From Rhodothermaceae bacterium (GTDB lineage: Bacteria > Bacteroidota > Rhodothermia > Rhodothermales > Rubricoccaceae), in assembly GCA_013003465.1 (NCBI GenBank), contig JABDIZ010000363.1:1-42006 (forward strand): DNA of 42,006 nt. Direction: 5' to 3'. Below the pieces are notes generated by a model. The model saw only the letters and a list, made by a program, of their open reading frames with translations, was not told the DNA's origin and did not search any database. The position numbers were made by a program, and so were the translations under genes. Below, one piece after another: positions 1 to 7,089 of the stretch; the first letter of the stretch is position 1, and the number at the start of each line of letters is the position of its first letter.

Positions 1-1017
1 GAAGAAGGCACGGTGGGGGTGCACATCGCGGCCACGTCGCCCCTCTGGCAAGGCGTCGATCCCGATGCGGCGGCGTACCTGCTTGAAGCACTGTGGACCA
101 AGATGGAGGCTCAGAGCGTGGCGCTCCTGCGCTATGAGGATGAGGCCCACACCTACGTCGTGGAAGCGCTCATCAGTCAGGCTACCGCCCTCTCCACCGA
201 CGACCTGCGCGCCGCAGGCAACCTCCTCAGCGAGGTGCCCGACGACCGGTCCATCTCGTTGATCGAGACCGAGGCTCTGCTGTCGCTGAAGTACCACGCC
301 CACCCGGACGAGGCGGTGGGCTCGGGAGCGGCCCTGGCCCTGAACATCCCGGATGCCCGCGTGCTGCTGGTCGCGGATCAGGCGAAGGACGGGGAGCCGT
401 TCGACGAAGAGCAACTCGCCCTGCTCGGCTCGTACGCCGATCTGCTCAGTCGCCTCTTTACCGAGAGGCGTGTGGAGGGCGAGGATCTGCCCGAGGTGCC
501 TGCACGGACGGAGGCCATCCGGCCGATCGAGGCCAAGCCTGCTAAGCCCGAGCCCCCGGCGCCACGCAAGGAGGCCGCGCTCAACGAGGCCGAGGAGACG
601 TGGCCTCCGGTGCGCCCGCGCAGCGCCATTCTGGCCGATGAAATGGCTGAGGCCCGTAAGGAGGAGCGCCCGCTCGCCTTCGCGCTTGTCGTGCCGGAGG
701 GCGTGGAGACGCTGGCGTCCGGCACGGCCGAGGCGGTGGCCGAAGCCGAGACGCAACTGTTCGGTCGGTTACACCGGGTGGAAGGCACGGCCCGCGTCGA
801 GCGGTTTGGCGAGTTGCTCGCGGGTGTGTTCTGCTACGCCGGTCCGGCCTTCGTCGAAGCGTGGGCGACCCGCGTGGGGAATTCCGGCGAATCGGTGCAC
901 ATCGGCGTGGCCCTGTTGCGCGCGCGCCACACCGACCCGGAGATGCTTCGGGCGGATGCGGCGGCGGCGCTTCGGGAGGCCTACGAGCGCGGCGAACCCT
1001 GCGTGATCGTCGAGTGA
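1..1017 (+). CDS. GAF domain protein with degenerate GGDEF-like C-terminus (5' partial)
   Basis: The frame is open from base 1, so the true start lies upstream; the GTG at 13 is only the first possible internal start. Residues about 1-150 resemble a GAF sensor domain (alternating strands and helices, ending LLGSYADLLSRLF). An Ala/Pro/Glu-rich linker follows at about 155-215. The last 115 residues follow the GGDEF fold order: a RFGELLAGVF segment sits where R-x-GGDEF-x is expected, then IGVALLRARHTDPEMLRADAAAALREA matches the IGVA...LLRRADEALY helix region in pattern. The GG(D/E)EF catalytic loop is absent, so no diguanylate cyclase activity is expected. I infer a signalling or scaffold role. 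It is followed 93 bp later by deoB, with no evidence for a functional link. Confidence 0.6.
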   Translation, partial: EEGTVGVHIAATSPLWQGVDPDAAAYLLEALWTKMEAQSVALLRYEDEAHTYVVEALISQATALSTDDLRAAGNLLSEVPDDRSISLIETEALLSLKYHAHPDEAVGSGAALALNIPDARVLLVADQAKDGEPFDEEQLALLGSYADLLSRLFTERRVEGEDLPEVPARTEAIRPIEAKPAKPEPPAPRKEAALNEAEETWPPVRPRSAILADEMAEARKEERPLAFALVVPEGVETLASGTAEAVAEAETQLFGRLHRVEGTARVERFGELLAGVFCYAGPAFVEAWATRVGNSGESVHIGVALLRARHTDPEMLRADAAAALREAYERGEPCVIVE

Positions 1018-1110
1018 GTGGGGGAGCGCCGAGCCTAGGTCCTGGGAAAGGTCCCTGCAGCCTTCCTGTCTATCCCTTCTCTTCTTTCCTTCCTTCCCCC
1101 TCCCTCAACC

Positions 1111-2301
1111 ATGCTCTTCGTTTCGATTGTGCTCGACGGCGTCGGGGTGGGCGATGGTCCCGATGCTGCGGCCTACGGCGATGTGGGAAGCGACACGCTC
1201 GGCCATGTTTGCCAGGTAGCGCAACCGCATCTCCCCCATTTTGCACGGCTCGGCCTGGGGCGCATCCGCTCACTGGAGGGTGTCGAGGCCGTGGCGGAGC
1301 CGATGGCCTCCTGGGGGCGCCTGACGGAGACGGCGGCAGGCAAGGACTCGACCACGGGCCACTGGGAACTGGCCGGGCTCATCCTCGATCAGCCCTTCCC
1401 GACCTACCCGGATGGCTTTCCGCCCGAGGTCATTGAGGCCTTCCTCCGCGAAACGGGCGTCGGTGGGGTGCTCGGTAACAAAGCCGCCTCCGGCACCGCC
1501 ATCATCGCCGAGCACGGAGCCGAGCACCAGCGCACGGGCTGGCCCATCGTCTACACCTCCGCCGACAGCGTCTTCCAGATCGCGGCGCACGTCGAGACGA
1601 TTCCGCTGGACGAGTTATACCGGCTCTGCACCGCCGCGCGGGAGCGCGTGTGTGTAGGCGAGCACACCGTCGGGCGGATCATTGCGCGGCCGTTTGAGAG
1701 CCTGCCCCGGACTCGATCCGGGGGTGCGCCAGGGAACTACCAGCGCATCTCGTCGGCGCGGAAGGACTTCTCGCTTGCCCCGACCGGCCCCACCGTCCAG
1801 GAGGCCCTGCAAGCGGCCGGGGTGCGGACGGTCGCCATTGGCAAGATCGCAGCGCTCTTCGGCGGCGTAGGCTTCGACGCGGAGATCGAGACGAAGGGTA
1901 ACGCCGACGGGATCGCCAAAACACTGGAAGCTATCGGCGAGGCGAAGGCCTCCGGTACGCCGACGTTCATCTGGACCAACCTCGTCGACTTCGACGAACG
2001 CTACGGCCACCGCAACGACCCCGACGGGTTCGCCCGTGCGCTCGAAGCCGTCGATGCGGTGCTGCCCGATCTCGTGGACGTGCTCCCCGACGGTGCGCGG
2101 CTGCTCTTCACCGCCGACCACGGCAACGATCCCACCTACCCCGGCACCGACCACACGCGGGAGCGCGTCCCGGTTCTGTTGCTCGAGAAAGGCGCGTCCG
2201 GCCGCGATCTGGGTACGCGATCCACCTACGCCGATCACGCCGCCACCATCGCGGTCACCTTCGGCGTGGACTACACAGGACCGGGCACCTCGTTCGGCTG
2301 A
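1111..2301 (+). CDS. deoB: Phosphopentomutase
   Basis: Interconverts ribose/deoxyribose 1-phosphate and 5-phosphate in nucleoside salvage; cytosolic, Mn-dependent, alkaline-phosphatase superfamily. The family motifs are all present: the first metal Asp in VLDGVGVG (D9), the phosphorylated Thr region KDSTTGHWELAG (T81/T82), DFDERYGHRND, and the metal cluster FTADHGNDPTYPGTDHTRE near the C-terminus. Length 396 matches the family (about 390-410). The start is the ATG after a pyrimidine-rich leader with no Shine-Dalgarno. Oddity: in the cap-domain segment normally read RPF-x-G-E-PGN(F/Y) there are about eight extra residues (ESLPRTRSGGA before PGNYQR), encoded by a palindromic REP-like sequence at 1705-1723. 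The 3' end overlaps the convergent gene by 31 bp. Confidence 0.95.
   Translation: MLFVSIVLDGVGVGDGPDAAAYGDVGSDTLGHVCQVAQPHLPHFARLGLGRIRSLEGVEAVAEPMASWGRLTETAAGKDSTTGHWELAGLILDQPFPTYPDGFPPEVIEAFLRETGVGGVLGNKAASGTAIIAEHGAEHQRTGWPIVYTSADSVFQIAAHVETIPLDELYRLCTAARERVCVGEHTVGRIIARPFESLPRTRSGGAPGNYQRISSARKDFSLAPTGPTVQEALQAAGVRTVAIGKIAALFGGVGFDAEIETKGNADGIAKTLEAIGEAKASGTPTFIWTNLVDFDERYGHRNDPDGFARALEAVDAVLPDLVDVLPDGARLLFTADHGNDPTYPGTDHTRERVPVLLLEKGASGRDLGTRSTYADHAATIAVTFGVDYTGPGTSFG
1705..1723. repeat. REP-like palindrome inside deoB
   Basis: CCCCGGA-CTCGA-TCCGGGG forms a 7-bp perfect stem with a 5-nt loop. It closely resembles the CCCCGGACTTGATCCGGGG core of short intergenic palindromes known in several GC-rich bacterial groups. 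It lies in frame within deoB and accounts for the residues that look inserted relative to the family. I saw no second copy in the window. Confidence 0.5.
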
Positions 2302-2624
2302 GCCATCGGCTCGGCGAGTCTGCGGCGCACCTTGCGGATCGTGGAAAACGCGCCGAAGACGACGAGGGCTACGATCACGCCGTAGACCCACCACGGGATG
2401 CCATGCCCGGCGACGAGGAGGTAGAGGTAGGCTGAGATGAAGAAGAAGCCTGTCAGGAAGGCGGGCAGCGTGGCGGGCTTCTTCTTCCGCAGGTTGCGGA
2501 TGGTCCACCCGAGGCTAAGCGTGAAGAACGGAATCGCGCCGACGTAGATCGCGCCGAAGATCAGCGGGTTGACGCCGTACTCGGCGCCGAGGCCGAGAAA
2601 CCACTCACGGAGGGCATCCCACAT
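2271..2624 (-). CDS. Small three-helix membrane protein, unknown
   Basis: A 117-residue protein starting at the ATG MWDALREW. A longer in-frame extension to 2816 is rejected because it is polar, low-complexity and runs into the divergent gene's 5' region. Three hydrophobic helices are visible, at about 19-40 (PLIFGAIYVGAIPFFTLSLG), 52-72 (TLPAFLTGFFFISAYLYLLV) and 74-96 (IPWWVYGVIVALVVFGAF), with basic loops (RNLRKKK, RKVRRR). I do not recognise the family, and the shape suggests only a small inner-membrane protein. Its 3' end overlaps deoB tail to tail by 31 bp. It is divergent from the thioesterase gene, with 133 bp between the starts. Confidence 0.7.
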   Translation of the reverse strand: MWDALREWFLGLGAEYGVNPLIFGAIYVGAIPFFTLSLGWTIRNLRKKKPATLPAFLTGFFFISAYLYLLVAGHGIPWWVYGVIVALVVFGAFSTIRKVRRRLAEPMAQPNEVPGPV

Positions 2625-2720
2625 GGAGTACCTGAGTTGGAGAGAGACCGGCCTCCAACGTGCGCCGCCGTACCGCGTTCTCACGCAGGGGTCACATGGA
2701 ACGGACCCGGCCTGGCGCGA

Positions 2721-2729
2721 TACCTTCCG
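2721..2729 (+). promoter_or_regulatory. Putative -10/-7 box TACCTTCCG
   Basis: TACCTTCCG ends 28 nt before the thioesterase ATG. It is one of eight TAnnTT(C/G)(C/G)(G/C) boxes at similar distances from starts in this window, and resembles the Bacteroidota -7 element TAnnTTTG. No clear -33 element was seen. Confidence 0.5.
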
Positions 2730-2757
2730 CTCTCCGCTCTCCGCTCTCCGCCCCTCT
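2730..2757 (+). repeat. CTCTCCG tandem repeat in leader
   Basis: Three consecutive copies of the 7-bp unit GCTCTCC/CTCTCCG, followed by cccctct, sit directly before the thioesterase ATG, in the presumed untranslated leader and just after the promoter box. The tract is purely pyrimidine plus G. Confidence 0.7.
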
Positions 2758-3168
2758 ATGTCTGCCCTGCCCCCCGATCTCTTCGAGCGCGAGTCGCTCG
2801 ATACCACCCTCGGCATCGAGTACAGCGAACTGAGCGCCGACCGCGTCGTGGCGACGATGCCGGTGACACAGCGTGTGCATCAGCCGCTGGGCTATCTGCA
2901 CGGCGGTGCCAGCGTCGTGCTGGCCGAGTCCGTGGCCTCGATGGGTGCCAACGTCTCCGCGTTCCCTGATGGCAAGGCTGCGTTCGGGCTGGAGATCAAC
3001 GCCAACCACCTGCGCCCGAAGCAGGACGGCACGCTCACGGCTACGGCTGAGCCGCTACACAAGGGCCGCACGACGCACGTCTGGCAGGTGCGCATCACCG
3101 ACGAGGACGACCGGCTGGTTTGCGCTGCCCGTTGCACGCTCGCGCTGGTGGACGCCGATCAGCGCTGA
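2758..3168 (+). CDS. Hotdog-fold acyl-CoA thioesterase, MenI/YdiI-PaaI type
   Basis: Predicted to hydrolyse an aromatic acyl-CoA. The closest family I recognise is MenI/YdiI (1,4-dihydroxy-2-naphthoyl-CoA hydrolase of menaquinone synthesis) or EntH/PaaI-like. The 136 residues contain LGIEYSEL, then VHQPLGYLHGGASVVLAES with the HGG motif at 48-50 and the catalytic acidic residue E57, followed by LEINANHLRP and the strand pattern KGRTTHVWQVRITDEDDRLV. Length and motif order fit the family throughout. The ATG at 2758 is preferred over upstream in-frame starts because homology begins there and a promoter box sits 28 nt upstream. No men genes are nearby, so the substrate is undecided. Confidence 0.85.
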   Translation: MSALPPDLFERESLDTTLGIEYSELSADRVVATMPVTQRVHQPLGYLHGGASVVLAESVASMGANVSAFPDGKAAFGLEINANHLRPKQDGTLTATAEPLHKGRTTHVWQVRITDEDDRLVCAARCTLALVDADQR

Positions 3169-3177
3169 GCGCCACCC

Positions 3178-3372
3178 CGACGTGGCGCTCGACGGTGCCG
3201 CGTGGATTTCCGAGTAGGCTGCCCATAAGCTCGCGCGTTTCGGTCCCGCCCCGGAACCCTACCGCGAGGCCGACTGCCCCTCGACGAGGCCATCGGAACC
3301 CTCTGGCTGGCGACGGGCAATTTCCCCGCGGTCGATCCGCAGATCATTCGGGTGGAGGTCACCGGCGGCTGA
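3178..3372 (+). pseudogene. Decayed gene remnant, unidentified
   Basis: No intact frame exists, but stretches with coding-like third-position GC appear in successive frames: RHPDVALDGAAWISE then a stop; KLARFGPAPEPYREAD in the next segment; and LDEAIGTLWLATGNFPAVDPQIIRVEVTGG with a stop at 3370-3372. They read as pieces of one protein interrupted by a stop and a frameshift around 3270-3280. I do not recognise the parent family. It could instead be chance coding-like composition in GC-rich DNA. Confidence 0.35.
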
Positions 3373-3379
3373 GGCGTGC

Positions 3380-3388
3380 TACCTTCCG
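3380..3388 (+). promoter_or_regulatory. Putative -10/-7 box TACCTTCCG
   Basis: Identical to the box upstream of the thioesterase, ending 25 nt before the first EutN/CcmL ATG. It presumably drives the two-gene EutN/CcmL unit. Confidence 0.5.
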
Positions 3389-3413
3389 GCATCTGTCTTC
3401 TGTCTACCGACTC

Positions 3414-3758
3414 ATGCTTCTCGGCCAAGTCATCGGCACCGTCTGGGCCACGCGCAAAGACGAGCAACTCATCGGCTTCAAGTTCCTCATCGTCCGCGAG
3501 ATCGACCTCGACGGCACGCCACAGGCTAACTACGTCGTCGCGGCCGACAGCGTTGGGGCAGGCGAGGGCGAGACGGTCCTTGTGGCACAGGGCTCCTCGG
3601 GTCGCCAGACAGCGCTCACGCAGGGCAAGCCCATCGACGCCGTCATCATGGCCATCGTAGACCGCCTCGACGTGGTAGAGGGCACGGCGCGCATTGAGAC
3701 GCGCGCCGAGTCCACCGATCCGCTCGTCCTCCCTGTGGATGACCCCATTGGAGCCTAG
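3414..3758 (+). CDS. EutN/CcmL-family microcompartment vertex protein, long form
   Basis: Members of this family form pentamers that cap the vertices of bacterial microcompartment shells. The protein opens with the family signature GQVIGTVWATRKDEQLIG, followed by FKFLIVREIDLDGTPQ, then VVAADSVGAGEGETVLVAQGSSGR (the conserved D-x-VGAG-x-GE-x-VLV loop) and AVIMAIVDRLDVVEG. The core of about 90 residues is followed by a 25-residue acidic extension (TARIETRAESTDPLVLPVDDPIGA) not typical of the family. The ATG at 3414 is chosen because homology starts immediately; the region upstream in this frame is not protein-like. It lies 3 bp from the second family member. No hexameric shell protein, aldolase or other microcompartment enzyme is in the window. 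Confidence 0.85.
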   Translation: MLLGQVIGTVWATRKDEQLIGFKFLIVREIDLDGTPQANYVVAADSVGAGEGETVLVAQGSSGRQTALTQGKPIDAVIMAIVDRLDVVEGTARIETRAESTDPLVLPVDDPIGA

Positions 3759-3761
3759 ACG

Positions 3762-4034
3762 ATGAACCTCGGCCACGTCATCGGAAGCATCTGGGCGACG
3801 CGCAAGGATCCGTCCATCGAGGGCAAGCGGATGCTCCTCGTGCAGCCCCTCTTCGCCGACGGCTCGCCGAAAGGACGCCCCCTCGCTGCCCTTGACACGG
3901 CCGATGCCGGGCCGGGCGACCGCGTGCTCTACGTCACCAGCGCCGAGGCAGCGCTGCCCTTCCGTCCGCCCCAAGACCTGACAGCCTCCGACGCGACGAT
4001 TGTCGGGGTTGTGGACCGGGTGGATATTGGCTAG
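3762..4034 (+). CDS. EutN/CcmL-family microcompartment vertex protein, short form
   Basis: A 90-residue canonical family member: GHVIGSIWATRKDPSIEGKRMLLVQPL at the start, LAALDTADAGPGDRVLYVTSAEAA in the middle, and ATIVGVVDRVDIG at the C-terminus. It matches the usual length (85-100). It starts 3 bp after the stop of the preceding paralogue, so the pair is almost certainly co-transcribed and could form homo- or heteropentamers. Its TAG stop shares 3 bases with the stop of the convergent esterase gene (CTAG at 4031-4034). In organisms with real microcompartments these proteins accompany BMC-domain shell genes, which are not visible here. Confidence 0.88.
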   Translation: MNLGHVIGSIWATRKDPSIEGKRMLLVQPLFADGSPKGRPLAALDTADAGPGDRVLYVTSAEAALPFRPPQDLTASDATIVGVVDRVDIG

Positions 4035-5053
4035 CGTGATCGGCGCTCGTGGCGTTGGAAGAACCCGAACACGGCATGGGTGGCGTCGTAGCCTTCCGCT
4101 CGTCCAGGCCAGGTATGGTCCATCGCTGCCACGGCCACCAGCCGCACCGTGGCGCCAGCCCGGCAGCCCACGCGGTAGTCGTGTGTGGCGATGGGCCCGT
4201 CGAGGCGGTCGGCAATGCCCGTCGTGCCGGTCTTCTCCACCTGACTGATGTCGCAGCCGTTGGCCTCGGCCCACCAGTTGGCGTCGTACTCAGCGGCAAG
4301 GACCTGGAAGGTCCCGCTGGGCCGCACGCCTCCGTGGTAGACGACTACATCGTCTTGCAGCCCTTTCACGATCAGCATCGGGACGGGTGCCGTCGGTGTA
4401 GGCGCCATCGAGTAAGCGTAATCTGTGCGGCCCGTTGTCCGGCCCACGAAGCCCGCGACCGGGGCGGCCGCGGCGATCAGGTCCGGAGCCTCGGCCGCCA
4501 GGCGGTGCGTCATGTTGGCACCGTTCGAAAAACCCGTCGCATAGACCCGTGCTGGATCGACAGCCAGGCGATTCTGGAGGTCGGCCACGAGGGTGCGGAG
4601 AAAGCCCACATCATCACCGGCTGCTAGCGCAACCGCGTGCGGATCGTCGCGCGCGGGCCAGCACGCGCCGCGGCCGCTGAGGCACGGCCGCCCGTCCGGG
4701 AACGCGATCAGCCAGCCTCGTCGGTTGGCCTCGTCGAGCAGGTCCGGGTGCAGGCGCGCGAAGGCCTCTCCCGAACGGCCGGCCGCGTGGAGCGCCAGCA
4801 CGAGCGGTGTGGGGCGCCCAGGCACGTAGCCATCCGGAATCTGGACGAGGATGTCGCGGGCGGCGCCCGCGTACTGTAGCGTGTGGCGGTAGCGCCCCGG
4901 CGCCGCGGTCACCGTGTCGCGTATTGCAGGGGGCATCGTCGCGTTCGACGCTCCCCGTACGGCCGGTGCAGAGGCGCTCGATGAAGCCATGCATCCCGCG
5001 GAAGGCAGAGACAGCAGAACAAGGAGTAAGGGGAGACGAAGCAGCAGCGGCAT
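4031..5053 (-). CDS. PHB-depolymerase/feruloyl-esterase-like lipoprotein
   Basis: An alpha/beta-hydrolase of the extracellular polyhydroxyalkanoate-depolymerase/CE1 (LpqC-like) group. The N-terminus is a lipoprotein signal peptide ending PSAGC (C21). The body shows ILVQIPDGYVPGRPTPLVLALHAAGRSG, the nucleophile elbow TGFSNGAN (S176), an acid in KGLQDDVV (about D235), and the catalytic His in MDHTWPG near the C-terminus. The nearby Asp/Cys pairs (PCLSGRGACW) fit the family's disulphide region. Length 340 is normal. It probably acts on an ester substrate at the cell surface or in the periplasm; the real substrate (polyester, feruloyl or acetyl sugar) cannot be told from sequence. It lies 97 bp downstream of a charged secreted protein on the same strand. 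Confidence 0.8.
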   Translation of the reverse strand: MPLLLRLPLLLVLLSLPSAGCMASSSASAPAVRGASNATMPPAIRDTVTAAPGRYRHTLQYAGAARDILVQIPDGYVPGRPTPLVLALHAAGRSGEAFARLHPDLLDEANRRGWLIAFPDGRPCLSGRGACWPARDDPHAVALAAGDDVGFLRTLVADLQNRLAVDPARVYATGFSNGANMTHRLAAEAPDLIAAAAPVAGFVGRTTGRTDYAYSMAPTPTAPVPMLIVKGLQDDVVVYHGGVRPSGTFQVLAAEYDANWWAEANGCDISQVEKTGTTGIADRLDGPIATHDYRVGCRAGATVRLVAVAAMDHTWPGRAEGYDATHAVFGFFQRHERRSR

Positions 5054-5150
5054 GGCGGTGCGTGAAGCGAGAAGAGGAGGTCGGCCGGTCGAGGCCAGCC
5101 GAGGTCTTCGTTCCCATACGCGCTTTCGCCGCGCCGGAGTTCAGCAAGGG

Positions 5151-5648
5151 CTACTGATTATCGCGACTCCGTTCCGGGCGCTCCCGTTCCGAACGGTCGC
5201 GATCCGAGCGATCACGGTCCTGCCGCTGCCGGTTAGGGCGGGGCTCGCGCGGCGCAGGCGTGATGCCCGGCAGTTCGCTGACGAGGGCATCGTAGCGGTT
5301 CTGCCAGGCGTCGAGGAAGGCCTGGCGCTCTTCCTGCAGGGCGCGGATTCGCTCCATGAAGGCTTGGCGCTCCTCCTCGGGGAGGGCCTGGATCGCCTCA
5401 CGGATGGCGCGGCGCTGTTCGCGCTCGGCGACCCGCTCAGGATCACGCTCACCGGCTTGGTCACGCTCGGCACGGCGCTCAGCGCGACGGGCCTCACGGT
5501 CGTCGTTGGTGCCTCGCTCGGCGCGCATGCGCCGCCGCTCTTCACGGGCTTCCTCGGTGCGCTCAGGGTTGGTTTCCTGGGCGAGGGTGGCTGGCGCGGC
5601 CACGAGCAGCAGCAGAGCGGCAAGACTGAAGAGAAAAAATCGGTTCAT
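5151..5648 (-). CDS. Secreted Arg/Glu-rich coiled-coil protein
   Basis: 165 residues with a clear Sec signal peptide (hydrophobic 4-20, cleavage after PATLA-QE). The mature part is very highly charged, almost all Arg, Glu and Asp, with a helical centre (ALPEEERQAFMERIRALQEERQAFLDAW) that resembles in pattern the LTxxQ/Spy-like or DUF3106 periplasmic helical proteins, and a disordered tail (RQDRDRSDRDRSERERPERSRDNQ-type repeats). I infer a periplasmic chaperone-like or stress protein; an assignment to a named family is not secure. A palindrome-containing upstream region (5698-5730) suggests specific regulation. Confidence 0.7.
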   Translation of the reverse strand: MNRFFLFSLAALLLLVAAPATLAQETNPERTEEAREERRRMRAERGTNDDREARRAERRAERDQAGERDPERVAEREQRRAIREAIQALPEEERQAFMERIRALQEERQAFLDAWQNRYDALVSELPGITPAPREPRPNRQRQDRDRSDRDRSERERPERSRDNQ

Positions 5649-5697
5649 GGTCGGAAGGGGCTAACGAAGGGAATCAATCAACGCAGATATGGGGCCA

Positions 5698-5730
5698 GAA
5701 TTGTCACAATCGTGTCGCATGGCACAATTC
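5698..5730. promoter_or_regulatory. Operator-like nested inverted repeat
   Basis: ATTGTCACAAT (5700-5710) is a perfect 5-1-5 palindrome. The outer arms GAATTGT (5698-5704) and ACAATTC (5724-5730) are a second perfect 7-bp inverted repeat. The element lies 50-82 nt upstream of the minus-strand start at 5648 and is AT-richer than its surroundings. On the minus strand TTG sits 17 nt before TATCTG, so the palindrome may overlap a promoter. It is placed like a repressor or activator site. Confidence 0.5.
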
Positions 5731-5745
5731 GGATCGAGTGTGCCC

Positions 5746-6414
5746 CTAGAGGACGTACTTGAGCGCCATGAAGCCGCCGATCAGCAGCACGACAAAGGCG
5801 ATGGTCAGCCAGCCGAGGTAGCGGTCGATGAACGCCTTGATGGGCTCGCCGAAGAAAAAGAACAGCGCGCCGACGAGGAAGAACCGCGCGGCACGGCTGA
5901 TGAGCGAGGCCACAAAGAATGTCGCGAGGTTGAGCTGGACGATGCCCGCCGTGATGGTGAACAGCTTGTAGGGGAGCGGCGTGAAGCCTCCGGCGAAGAT
6001 GGCGGCGAAGCCCAATTCACGGTACTTCGCGGCGACGGCCTCGAAGTTGGCCTCGGTGAAGCCGGGAATGTGGGCGAAGAAGAACTCAGCTAGGCCGCTG
6101 TAGGCCTGCGCGTCGGTGCCGATGGCGTCGTACCAGAGCCAGTAGCCGATGGCGTAGCCGCCGAAGGCGCCCAGCACCGAGCCCGCCGTGCAGACCGCCG
6201 CGAACCAGAACGCCCGGCGCGGCACGCTCACGCACAGGGCGATCAGCAGCACGTCCACTGGGATCGGGAAGAAGATCGACTCGCAAAACGCCAGCACGAA
6301 CAGAATGGCGACGGCATGGCGCTTCCGCGCCAAGCTCTCGACCCAGTCCTTGAGGCGGTAGAGCCAGCCGACGAGGCCGCTGTAGCGTTCGGCCGGTGTG
6401 AGGATGTTAGGCAT
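5746..6414 (-). CDS. DedA/SNARE-associated membrane protein, YqaA type
   Basis: 222-residue inner-membrane protein of the VTT/DedA superfamily; the short YqaA branch fits best. Hydrophobic segments lie at about 35-60 (ILFVLAFCESIFFPIPVDVLLIAL), 68-92, 140-165 and 195-218. Conserved features visible are ESIFFPIPVD, GGYAIGYWLWYDAIG, and the re-entrant loop GGFTPLPYKLFTITAG, where DedA proteins carry a functional Pro/Gly pair. DedA proteins are linked to phospholipid flipping and membrane homeostasis; the exact substrate is unknown. It starts 14 nt after the pcm stop and is the fourth gene of a folP-cdaA-pcm-yqaA unit. Confidence 0.82.
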   Translation of the reverse strand: MPNILTPAERYSGLVGWLYRLKDWVESLARKRHAVAILFVLAFCESIFFPIPVDVLLIALCVSVPRRAFWFAAVCTAGSVLGAFGGYAIGYWLWYDAIGTDAQAYSGLAEFFFAHIPGFTEANFEAVAAKYRELGFAAIFAGGFTPLPYKLFTITAGIVQLNLATFFVASLISRAARFFLVGALFFFFGEPIKAFIDRYLGWLTIAFVVLLIGGFMALKYVL

Positions 6415-6428
6415 AAACAGTTGGGGGA

Positions 6429-7073
6429 CTAGCCGCTCACGAGCGGCACGAAGCGGAACTCGGCGAAGGTCTCCTGCTCATACGTGGTTGCGCCGGTGCG
6501 CGTGATGCGGAGCATCCGTTGCCCGGTTCGATCGCCGACAGGAATGATAAGACGGGCGTCTGGCTTGCCTTCAGTCGGGAGGCGAAGCTGCTCGCGCAGC
6601 GCCTCCGGGACATCGAGGCCGCCCGCGGTCACGATGATGCCGTCGAAGGGGGCGAGGCCGGGCCAACCCTCCGTGCCGTCGCCGAGGCGGGTGCGGACGC
6701 GGTAGCCGAGCTTCTGAAGCAGCGCGTCGGTGCGGGTGAGCAGCGGCCCGTGCCGTTCAATAGAAAACACGCGGGCGCCCAACTCGGCCAGCACGGCCGC
6801 CTGGTAGCCGCTGCCAGTACCGACCTCCAGGATTCGCTCGCCGGGCTGCACGTCGAGGAGCACCGTCTGGTAAGCGACGGTGAACGGCTGCGAGATGGTC
6901 TGCTTGAGCCCGATGGGCAGGGCGACATCGTCGTAGGCCTTGGGCCGGAAGGCGTCGTCCACGAATTCGTGGCGGGGGATCGCTGCGATGGCGGCCAGCA
7001 CGCGTTCGTTCGCGATGCCCTTCTCACGAAGGGTCTCGATCAAGCGAGCACGGGCACGGTCGTAACGGCGCAT
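6429..7073 (-). CDS. pcm: Protein-L-isoaspartate O-methyltransferase
   Basis: Methylates isoaspartyl residues in aged proteins using S-adenosylmethionine, starting their repair. The 214 residues show RHEFVDDAFRPKAYDDVALPIGLKQTISQP (the family signature, about 34-63), the SAM-binding motif ILEVGTGSGYQAAVLAEL (81-98), and the FDGIIVTAGG strand. The ATG at 7073 is chosen; an extension upstream would add Arg/Pro-rich residues overlapping cdaA and is not supported by homology. It begins 16 nt after the cdaA stop. Identification is secure. Confidence 0.93.
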   Translation of the reverse strand: MRRYDRARARLIETLREKGIANERVLAAIAAIPRHEFVDDAFRPKAYDDVALPIGLKQTISQPFTVAYQTVLLDVQPGERILEVGTGSGYQAAVLAELGARVFSIERHGPLLTRTDALLQKLGYRVRTRLGDGTEGWPGLAPFDGIIVTAGGLDVPEALREQLRLPTEGKPDARLIIPVGDRTGQRMLRITRTGATTYEQETFAEFRFVPLVSG

Positions 7074-7089
7074 GGGGAACGGCCAGAAA

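Noticed and set aside
3414..4034. A complete microcompartment operon
   Set aside because: Only vertex proteins are present; no BMC-domain shell protein or encapsulated enzyme was found nearby.
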